From: a virus | IMG/VR virus record: IMGVR_UViG_3300037160_000024 | Location: 1 to 44,283 of that record | Reading direction: 5' to 3' (one strand) | DNA length: 44,283 bases | Shown here: positions 39,762-44,283 of the stretch, piece after piece | Numbering within the stretch: the first letter of the stretch is position 1 | Layout: every line of letters begins with the position of its first letter | Notes under the pieces: generated by a model | Told to the model about the DNA's origin: nothing | What the model saw: only the letters and a program-made list of their open reading frames with translations | Databases searched by the model: none | Translations under genes and position numbers: made by a program

Positions 39762-39811
39762 AGCCGCGTGTCCACCGCTGTCCGTAGGGCGTCGAGGTTG
39801 CGCTGATTCAC
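39758..39811 (-). CDS. 17-codon minigene
   Basis: GTG at 39811 overlaps the previous TGA (GTGA) and its own TGA overlaps the next ATG (ATGA), encoding MNQRNLDALRTAVDTRL. The exact fit at both ends suggests that ribosomes pass through it. It may be a true amphipathic micropeptide or only a coupling bridge. Confidence 0.4.
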   Translation of the reverse strand: MNQRNLDALRTAVDTRL

Positions 39812-40152
39812 TTCCGTACCCCTGCGATCACGAGCCGCTTCTCATCCTCAAATGGCGAGAGGAGGAGGGTGGTCGGCAAGGGCAGCAGCGGGTACACCCA
39901 GGTGAACGCGCTCAGCGCGATATGGCCGTTCTCGTTGACCTTGAGCCCGAGCCCGTTGTCCGACGGTACGAGGCTGAAGTTGCCATCGCCTCCTTCCCGC
40001 TCGAAGCGCACCACGCCGGCGCGTTTACCATCGAACAAAAACTCCCGAGCGTTGGCGTTCAGGTAGCCGATCGTCTTGTTCGTGAGGCGCAGTTCGTAGC
40101 CCTCACGACGGTTCCATGCCTTGCGCGTTGGTTTGACTGCTTCCCAATTCAT
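39808..40152 (-). CDS. First gene of the RecT operon, 114 aa, unknown
   Basis: ATG at 40152 starts seven bases after a TAGCAT -10 box, so the message is probably leaderless; an upstream extension to 40221 crosses the promoter and is rejected. The sequence RLTNKTIGYLNANAREFLFD, then AGVVRFEREGGDGNFSLVPS, looks like a small beta-rich domain. No family is recognised. As the promoter-proximal gene it would be made most strongly. Confidence 0.65.
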   Translation of the reverse strand: MNWEAVKPTRKAWNRREGYELRLTNKTIGYLNANAREFLFDGKRAGVVRFEREGGDGNFSLVPSDNGLGLKVNENGHIALSAFTWVYPLLPLPTTLLLSPFEDEKRLVIAGVRK

Positions 40153-40159
40153 AGACGCG

Positions 40160-40188
40160 ATGCTACATGCTTCTGAGTGGTACGTCAA
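40160..40188 (-). promoter_or_regulatory. Leaderless promoter of the RecT operon
   Basis: On the minus strand: TTGACG (40188-40183), 17 bases, TAGCAT (40165-40160), seven bases, ATG at 40152. This is the best-matched leaderless promoter in the window and would drive genes 40152 to 34509. Confidence 0.75.
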
Positions 40189-40260
40189 TTGGCGTTCACA
40201 AACAAACAGAGCCCCGGTCACACCCGAGGCTCGCTGGTTCGCCGTGGCGATGGCTGTCGG

Positions 40261-40444
40261 TTACGAGCGTGAGCGCCGCAGGATGCCCGGACACTGGCGG
40301 TAGAGTTGTCCGCCGTCGTACTCGGCGATGATGGAGCGGTCGCAGGTGTCGCCGGCCTTGACGCGGTTGACCTTTGGCGTAGAGCTGGGCGCCGCAGCGG
40401 TCACAGCGCAGCAGGTTGCTCTTGATAGTCGGGGTTCTCGTCAC
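40261..40444 (-). pseudogene. Leader-bearing zinc protein with +1 frameshift, about 60 aa
   Basis: GTG at 40444 gives MTRTPTIKSNLLRCDRCGAQ then LYAKG. From about 40370 the sensible reading moves by one base: RVKAGDTCDRSIIAEYDGGQ, then LYRQCPGILRRSRS and TAA at 40263-40261. In the unshifted frame the text becomes Arg/His nonsense. CDRC, TC and QC supply a zinc ribbon only if both parts are joined. A one-base indel, a sequencing error or programmed frameshifting could explain it. It starts one base after the previous TGA. Confidence 0.55.
40418..40444 (-). repeat. Leader repeat, isolated short copy
   Basis: Lies about 2.7 kb from the rest, in a different operon. It combines the MTR start of the 37669 copy with the 12-base deletion of the 35214 copy. 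Confidence 0.8.
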
Positions 40445-40445
40445 G

Positions 40446-40652
40446 TCACCCACCGTAGTACGCCCTGCTCGCCGCATAGTCGTCGTCTTGGCGGTTCTCA
40501 GCGTCCCAGAGGGCTTGTTCGTCGTCATAAGCCGTCCTACAGGGCTCGCAGAGATTGAGCCTGTCCAGGCGCTCTGAGCGGCCGCAGGAGTGGCATTCGC
40601 GCTTGAGCGGTTCGGGCTGGATGCCGGCGAAGTCGTCGGATCCCCACATCAT
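40446..40652 (-). CDS. Zinc-ribbon protein, 68 aa
   Basis: ATG at 40652 (or the next ATG at 40649) overlaps the previous TGA; the longer frame to 40781 is a shadow. LKRECHSCGRSERLDRLNLC then EPC forms a four-Cys ribbon. The tail is acidic and Tyr-rich (DDDYAASRAYYGG). Function is unknown. Confidence 0.65.
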   Translation of the reverse strand: MMWGSDDFAGIQPEPLKRECHSCGRSERLDRLNLCEPCRTAYDDEQALWDAENRQDDDYAASRAYYGG

Positions 40653-40900
40653 GCTTCCACCTGATTGCCCACTTCGAGAGCCATGATCGTGGCTCCGAGA
40701 GCGTCGAACTCCAAAAAAGGGCCGCTGGGCGTGTTCTTGTCGAACAGTGGGAGTTTGTCCTTGTCGTAGCTGAAGGCGCATCGAGTGCAGAGTTTGACGC
40801 GCTCACCATCGCGGGTTACCTCCCACGCGACCGGAGCAGCCTCGGCGCCTTCGGCGTGGTTCTCACAGACACACTCGCAGCCGTAGATCACGTCGCTCAT
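40649..40900 (-). CDS. Cys-rich small protein, 83 aa
   Basis: MSDVIYGCECVCENHAEGAE and KLCTRCAFSYDKDKLPLF supply six Cys and a His, suggesting one or two zinc sites. The C-terminus is hydrophobic (FLEFDALGATIMALEVG). No family is recognised; overlaps both neighbours by four bases. Confidence 0.65.
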   Translation of the reverse strand: MSDVIYGCECVCENHAEGAEAAPVAWEVTRDGERVKLCTRCAFSYDKDKLPLFDKNTPSGPFLEFDALGATIMALEVGNQVEA

Positions 40901-41097
40901 GGCTCGACGTCCGGGTTGGTGAGATCGAGCAGGGCCTCAAGCGCGTCGAGGTTGTACAGGCACTCGGGGTCGAAGGCTGCCGCTGCGCCGCGGGTGCGGT
41001 ACAGGCGGCTCACGGTCTTGTCGTGGAGGATGCGCAGCTTGCCCAGCTCGTAACGCGTCTCACGGTCGAGGTCGGCAGGGTGGAGGGTGGCGCTCAT
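40897..41097 (-). CDS. Helical small protein, 66 aa
   Basis: ATG at 41097 overlaps the previous gene end; the frame to 41421 is a shadow. The sequence (LDRETRYELGKLRILHDKTV) is helical and charged. No family is recognised. Confidence 0.6.
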   Translation of the reverse strand: MSATLHPADLDRETRYELGKLRILHDKTVSRLYRTRGAAAAFDPECLYNLDALEALLDLTNPDVEP

Positions 41098-41273
41098 CGC
41101 GGCTGAACTCCCCAGCGGAGCCAGCGAGCGCGGAGGCCGGCGAAGTACCAGGCCACGGCGCGTTCGTAGTCGTCGGCGTGCTCCACGCGCATCTGAGCGA
41201 CCAGCTCGGATGGGGTGTCGATGTTGAAGCAGTCCAGCAGTTCCGGTGCGGTCAGTGGGGGTGTGGGTGTCAT
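41094..41273 (-). CDS. Hypothetical protein, 59 aa
   Basis: ATG at 41273 overlaps the previous TGA (TGATG); an upstream ATG at 41285 would add four residues. Pro/Thr-rich start, then helices ending GLRARWLRWGVQPR with three Trp. Not recognised. Confidence 0.55.
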   Translation of the reverse strand: MTPTPPLTAPELLDCFNIDTPSELVAQMRVEHADDYERAVAWYFAGLRARWLRWGVQPR

Positions 41274-41458
41274 CAGTGCTGGCACTCCATTGGCGTCGGA
41301 ATCCGCTCACGGACCTGGTAGCCGCCCCATGTGGTCGCGTAGTGGACGCTCTGTCCCTGGTTCCTGAGCAGCCATTCGAAGGCTGCATTCGACGTCTCCA
41401 CGACGACGAGCACGTTGCCATCGCGCAGAACTTCCCATTTCGTGGTTGCCGTGGTCAT
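41273..41458 (-). CDS. Hypothetical protein, 61 aa
   Basis: ATG at 41458 has GGGAG upstream; a longer frame to 41566 would overlap the preceding gene by 32 bases. The sequence (TTKWEVLRDGNVLVVVETSN) is a small alpha/beta fold. Not recognised. Confidence 0.55.
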   Translation of the reverse strand: MTTATTKWEVLRDGNVLVVVETSNAAFEWLLRNQGQSVHYATTWGGYQVRERIPTPMECQH

Positions 41459-41534
41459 GGCTGTCTGTGCTCCCGTTTCGGCTGAGAACTGCTCAGCCTC
41501 GTCAGCGCGGAGGTTTCCGCGGACGGGTGATCCC

Positions 41535-41783
41535 TCAGAACAAGCCCTCCTGGATCGCGTCGCCATTGAGCACCATCGCGCCCTGGAGCCCGCTTACCTC
41601 GGAGGCAACCCATGCGACAGCCAGCGGGTAATCTGTCACGCCGGCGTTATCGTCATCCTCGCCAAGGTCTTCAGTTTCGAGCGCAGCAAGCAGCTCGCGT
41701 CCGTCGTGGCGCTCCAGGCATGCCTCCGCAACCGTGATTGACGTCCAGACAATCCCGCAGAGCGGGCAGGTCGACTTGTCCAT
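41535..41783 (-). CDS. Zinc-finger-like acidic protein, 82 aa
   Basis: STCPLCGIVWTSITVAEACL then ERH gives a C-x2-C...C-x3-H finger at residues 6-26. The rest is acidic and hydrophobic (AALETEDLGEDDDNAGV). Overlaps the HTH gene upstream by one base. Confidence 0.65.
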   Translation of the reverse strand: MDKSTCPLCGIVWTSITVAEACLERHDGRELLAALETEDLGEDDDNAGVTDYPLAVAWVASEVSGLQGAMVLNGDAIQEGLF

Positions 41784-42298
41784 CAGATAGCCTCCGCATA
41801 GTCGCTGTCGAATTCGGTCACGTCAAACTGAACGATCGCCCGTGTGCGCCCATGCTCCAGGGCCCATCCGAGGATGTCGCCGCGCCACCAATACGGCGTG
41901 CCGGAGACGAATCCCGCCGGCTGTCCGAGCACGTTGCGATGTTTCCACTGGCGAGCCGCGTCGCGCGAGTAGCCGAGCATATCCGCGATCTCGAGCATTC
42001 CCAATGGCGTCTTATCCGTCCACAAACGACGCTCAGCCCGCAGGGAGGCAATCTGGTCGCGCATCTCGCGTCTGGCCGATCCCAGCTCACGACGTTCGTT
42101 CCGAGCTGCCGCGATCGCCGAACCGTTGTGCAATGCGCCGGCGTGGCGCTGCTTGCGCACGATCCCGCCGTCAAACTCGTCAGAGTCGATCCGAGCATCC
42201 TGCCAGTCGCACGCCGCGCCCTGCGCTTCGACGTCAAGCGTGAGCCGATCAATCTCCGCGTCGATCGCCTGAACCGTCCGAATCGAGATCGTTTGCAT
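41783..42298 (-). CDS. HTH regulator with helical N-terminus, 171 aa
   Basis: Residues 1-95 are a long charged helix (AARNERRELGSARREMRDQI). Residues about 98-150 (PLGMLEIADMLGYSRDAARQ, then WKHRNVLGQPAGFVSGTPYW) match the MerR/excisionase-type winged helix that reads DNA and is common in phage control regions. It is the first gene after a gap dense in palindromes, so it may regulate itself and the divergent or downstream promoters. Confidence 0.7.
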   Translation of the reverse strand: MQTISIRTVQAIDAEIDRLTLDVEAQGAACDWQDARIDSDEFDGGIVRKQRHAGALHNGSAIAAARNERRELGSARREMRDQIASLRAERRLWTDKTPLGMLEIADMLGYSRDAARQWKHRNVLGQPAGFVSGTPYWWRGDILGWALEHGRTRAIVQFDVTEFDSDYAEAI

Positions 42299-42316
42299 GC
42301 GCTTATGATCTCAAAC

Positions 42317-42425
42317 CACCACGAGAATGTGGTGACAGCGCTGTTACGAAATCGAACGATTCAGCAACGGAAACCCGGTCTCTTGTGGAGCTTCGCGCGT
42401 TTGCCGGCGTAACGCACGCGTTACG
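42317..42425. promoter_or_regulatory. Cluster of four palindromes upstream of the HTH gene
   Basis: In 109 bases: CACCAC-N6-GTGGTG (42317-42334); ACAGCGCTGT (42335-42344), extendable to 16 bp with one mismatch; AATCGAACGATT (42350-42361); and CGTAACGCACGCGTTACG (42408-42425), a perfect 18-bp arm pair with a 2-base centre. Probable operator region. The 12-mer and 18-mer are the strongest sites. Confidence 0.6.
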
Positions 42426-42429
42426 GACG

Positions 42430-42985
42430 ACGGTCTGCTATGGCAGCCCTACCATGGGTGCGTCGCTACGTGAGCACCTGCGTCGTGGCAGTGTCTCGTC
42501 ACGTCGACGTTACAGCAAAGCCATCGTGCGACCTTCGCCTTGTCGACGTCATCGCGTTGCTTGATGCATTGAGCTTCGATGTGGGTCTGCGTGTAGTGGC
42601 TCTGAGCACGCGCGGCTGCGACGCTGAGCCCACCCCCCACCCCCTGGGGCCTCATGGGGTACTGTCCCGTCCTCACCCCGGTCTTTCATTCCATTCCGCT
42701 GTCTGAGTGAGTTGTCCCAATCGCAACGAATGCACCACTGTGTGACGTTTCGGGGCCCTGGGCTGCTCTCCAAGAGCGGCAACCTTGTTCCAATCACCAC
42801 AGACATGGTCCTGCGGACGCCCTCCCCCCTTCGGGGACTTTGACCCCAACCGTAGCGGTGGATTCGCAGGGCTTCGTGGCTGGTGTCTTCCCGCGGCGGG
42901 TTCCGATGGCACGAAGCAGATGCCCGTTCCCGGGTGACCGTGACCATGCCTTGCCTTCTCGCTGGGGGATGCGGCCCCCTGTGAG
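42430..42985. other. Gene-poor stretch, no supported gene
   Basis: About 550 bases between the operator cluster and the end of the gene at 42986. Open frames exist on both strands but they are Arg/Pro/Ser-rich shadows without ribosome sites or overlaps. Short G/C-rich inverted arms occur (for example TCCCC-CCTTC-GGGGA near 42822). It could hold an origin or a control region; I see no decisive signal. Confidence 0.4.
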
Positions 42986-43243
42986 CTACGAGGGGGTCGA
43001 AGTGAGTGTGATCGTGTCGTGGAGGAAGGCCCACTGCTTCGGGGACTTCCAGGTGAGGGTGAAGTTGCGTCGGTCAGCGGTTGTTGGCCGGTCATCCCGG
43101 CAAGGGATCCCGAGGTTGTTGCAGGACCAGAACTCGGCGTATGCCTGCTGGGTCCGTCTGCCGACGCCTGAGGGGTGATGGAGGCCCGGGGCGCCACAGC
43201 GTGGGCACTGGTTCAGGTCGGACGCGGTGGCGACGGTTCTCAC
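42986..43243 (-). CDS. Zinc-ribbon protein, 85 aa
   Basis: GTG at 43243 overlaps the previous TGA. NQCPRCGAPGLHHPSGVGRR, then FWSCNNLGIPC, gives four Cys and His for a ribbon. The C-terminus (FTLTWKSPKQWAFLHDTITL) is a strand-helix segment. Function is unknown. It is the last gene before the gap. Confidence 0.6.
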   Translation of the reverse strand: MRTVATASDLNQCPRCGAPGLHHPSGVGRRTQQAYAEFWSCNNLGIPCRDDRPTTADRRNFTLTWKSPKQWAFLHDTITLTSTPS

Positions 43244-43467
43244 GGTTGATCCTCGTCACGTTTGATCAGGACCGGCTTGTGGAGTTCGACCTGCCCGGAA
43301 GTGATGCTCCAGTGCATCGGCATCTCGAAGACGGATTCGCACTTGGGGCACTTGAGCGCGTAGGCGCCGTAGCCGTCGAAATGGCCCTCCTGCCCGCAGG
43401 AGCAAACGAAGTCGAGGCATACGTCGGTGCCCTTCCACTGGACGCCGACCGAAGCCACCTGGCTCAT
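43240..43467 (-). CDS. Zinc-ribbon protein, 75 aa
   Basis: ATG at 43467; the frame to 43734 is a shadow. VQWKGTDVCLDFVCSCGQEG, then ALKCPKCESVFEM, is a pattern I recognise from small actinophage proteins of unknown role (W-K-G-T-D-V-C start and CxC/CxxC pairs). Confidence 0.75.
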   Translation of the reverse strand: MSQVASVGVQWKGTDVCLDFVCSCGQEGHFDGYGAYALKCPKCESVFEMPMHWSITSGQVELHKPVLIKRDEDQP

Positions 43468-43700
43468 ACGACCACCACCCTGCCGAAGATGGGCGCATCC
43501 CGCAGCGTCGGGTTGTCGAACGTCCACAAGTGGAGCGCGCAGAACAACGCCACGTCGTCGACGGGGGCTTCGCACTTCACGCAGCGAAAGGCGTGGAGGG
43601 GCGAGGAGGACATGCGCGCGACGTGGCCGCGGGCGGGCTGGCCGTCGATGTACTCGTCGCGGGAGGGCACGGTCGCCCAGATGCGGGGATGGCCGGTCAC
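43464..43700 (-). CDS. Cys-containing protein, 78 aa
   Basis: ATG at 43700 overlaps the previous TGA. It has FRCVKCEAPVDDVALFCALH in the middle, which suggests a C-x2-C...C-x2-H metal site, and a hydrophobic end (FGRVVVV). Not recognised. Confidence 0.6.
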   Translation of the reverse strand: MTGHPRIWATVPSRDEYIDGQPARGHVARMSSSPLHAFRCVKCEAPVDDVALFCALHLWTFDNPTLRDAPIFGRVVVV

Positions 43701-43807
43701 AGGTCTTCGTCCCGCATCTTCGCGTGGAGGTCACGCCGGAACTCGAGCGCCCAGAGCACGATGCAGCCGCCGAGGATGAAGCCGAGCACGAACTCGATCA
43801 GGCTCAC
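43697..43807 (-). CDS. Single-pass membrane protein, 36 aa
   Basis: GTG at 43807 overlaps the previous TGA. It reads MSLIEFVLGFILGGCIVLWA then LEFRRDLHAKMRDEDL: one membrane helix and a charged cytoplasmic tail. Function is unknown. Confidence 0.6.
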   Translation of the reverse strand: MSLIEFVLGFILGGCIVLWALEFRRDLHAKMRDEDL

Positions 43808-43995
43808 GGCCGGGGGAATCCGTTCGGAACGCGGACGAGGTGATCGGTGGGGAGCCCGGGAAGCTGCATCCGGCTGCTCGCGAAGCTGACTCGCTCCGAG
43901 CGCGTGATCGGCCCCTGGCAGAGCGGGCAGGACGACGGCATCGGCGCTGAGCGGAAGTAGCGCTTGCACTTCGGGCAGCAGGCTTCGAGGATCAC
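43804..43995 (-). CDS. Zinc-ribbon protein, 63 aa
   Basis: GTG at 43995 overlaps the previous TGA. The first 44 residues (MILEACCPKCKRYFRSAP, then MPSSCPLCQGPITR) duplicate those of the gene across the joint; the last 19 (LPGLPTDHLVRVPNGFPRP) are unique. CPKC and CPLC form a ribbon. Probably arose by tandem duplication. Confidence 0.7.
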   Translation of the reverse strand: MILEACCPKCKRYFRSAPMPSSCPLCQGPITRSERVSFASSRMQLPGLPTDHLVRVPNGFPRP

Positions 43996-43996
43996 G
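43865..43996. repeat. Internal copy of the terminal repeat (about 132 bp)
   Basis: From about 43865 the sequence matches the joint sequence (44179-44283 plus 101-127) base for base until position 128 of the left end, where G replaces C. It lies 314 bp from the right terminal copy, so this is a short tandem-type duplication that covers the starts of two zinc-ribbon genes. Confidence 0.9.
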
Positions 43997-44283
43997 CCTC
44001 AACCCCGTACTTCTGGCGAAACGCGGCGGCTCTGCCCTTGGCGGTGAGGAAGATCTGCTGACGCTGCGGGATCGAACCGTGGTCCCAGTTGCCCATGCGA
44101 GCCCAACCCCAGTTCACTCGTCTCGGGCAGTCGTCAGCGTGGCGACGTGTGCCGGGAGCGTGAACACAACAGAGAAGTTGCATCCGGCTGCTCGCGAAGC
44201 TGACTCGCTCCGAGCGCGTGATCGGCCCCTGGCAGAGCGGGCAGGACGACGGCATCGGCGCTGAGCGGAAGTAGCGCTTGCAC
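43992..44283 (-). CDS. Zinc-ribbon protein, 3' part (begins at 126 across the joint)
   Basis: Within the window the frame is open to the right edge; on the circular map it starts at the GTG of 126 and is 105 residues long. N-terminal half equals the neighbour at 43804-43995. The C-terminal half (CCVHAPGTRRHADDCP, then TAKGRAAAFRQKYGVEA) resembles the end of the gene at 123-311. The protein is thus a chimera of its two neighbours. Confidence 0.7.
   Translation of the reverse strand, partial: CKRYFRSAPMPSSCPLCQGPITRSERVSFASSRMQLLCCVHAPGTRRHADDCPRRVNWGWARMGNWDHGSIPQRQQIFLTAKGRAAAFRQKYGVEA
44184..44283. repeat. Terminal direct repeat, right copy (100 bp)
   Basis: Exact copy of bases 1-100. Joining the two copies keeps a left-pointing reading frame open across the joint: the 5' end lies at 126-1 and the 3' end at 44183-43992, 318 bases and 105 codons plus stop. 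This supports a circular map of 44183 bp. Confidence 0.95.

Noticed and set aside
42440-42706. Possible right-pointing gene of 88 codons
   Set aside because: No ribosome site, no neighbours in the same direction, and the codon pattern is not third-position G/C biased in a convincing way.
42840-43178. Right-pointing frame over the zinc-ribbon gene at 42986
   Set aside because: Antisense to a gene with a clear Cys pattern and coupled start.
44068-44078. GGGATCGAACC, the complement of a tRNA T-arm (GGTTCGATCCC), considered as a tRNA or an attP core
   Set aside because: The T-stem pairs only three bases, no anticodon or acceptor arm can be folded around it, the bases are inside a coding frame, and no integrase is present.

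Overview
The window looks like a complete, or nearly complete, genome of a short-tailed tailed phage (podovirus-like) of about 44.2 kb. The first 100 bases (1-100) are identical to the last 100 (44184-44283), and one reading frame runs unbroken across the joint, so the contig probably closes into a circle or is terminally redundant. The host is probably a high-GC actinobacterium. The evidence is strong G+C bias at third codon positions, very frequent GTG starts, stop/start overlaps (ATGA, GTGA, TAGTG) at most gene joints, and promoters whose -10 box lies 6-7 bases before a start codon (leaderless transcripts). No host gene, rRNA, tRNA or CRISPR array was seen.

Layout. (1) A right-pointing late arm (441-34512) carries small proteins, a beta-helix tailspike, a ribbon-helix-helix protein, the large terminase and the portal. 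These are followed by very large internal-virion-type proteins: one of 1966 residues with an embedded ADP-ribosyltransferase domain, one of 551, and one of 479 with two lysozyme-like segments. Next come scaffold candidates, an SU10-like major capsid protein, Ig-like and other virion proteins, a head-tail adaptor, a ClpX-like AAA+ unfoldase, a large tail protein, and a lysis cassette (coiled-coil/TM protein, CHAP endolysin, holin). A left-pointing free-standing HNH endonuclease gene sits inside this arm. (2) A left-pointing early arm runs from 311 across the joint through 44283 down to 34509. It holds many small zinc-ribbon proteins, an excisionase/MerR-like HTH protein behind a cluster of palindromes, and a second operon that starts at a leaderless promoter (40152). 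That operon encodes a RecT annealase, a nucleoside-deoxyribosyltransferase-like enzyme, a wHTH protein and a VRR-NUC nuclease. The arms converge at 34509-34512, where the two stop codons share the bases CTAG.

The most unusual feature is in the early arm. Ten otherwise unrelated consecutive or near-consecutive genes begin with the same short DNA repeat, encoding variants of M-(S-A/T)-R-T-P-T-S-P-P-V-I-E-S. The bases are kept even at wobble positions. The repeat sits exactly at each gene start and overlaps the previous stop codon, so the region reads like an array of interchangeable gene cassettes beside a phage recombinase. Other highlights are the ClpX-like unfoldase among head/tail genes, the ADP-ribosyltransferase inside a probable ejected protein, an N-terminal motif shared by the tailspike and another virion protein, and a structural gene whose only well-placed start codon is ATC.

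No integrase, DNA polymerase, primase or helicase was recognised, so replication probably relies on the host. All functional calls come from motif recognition by eye; no database search was run.
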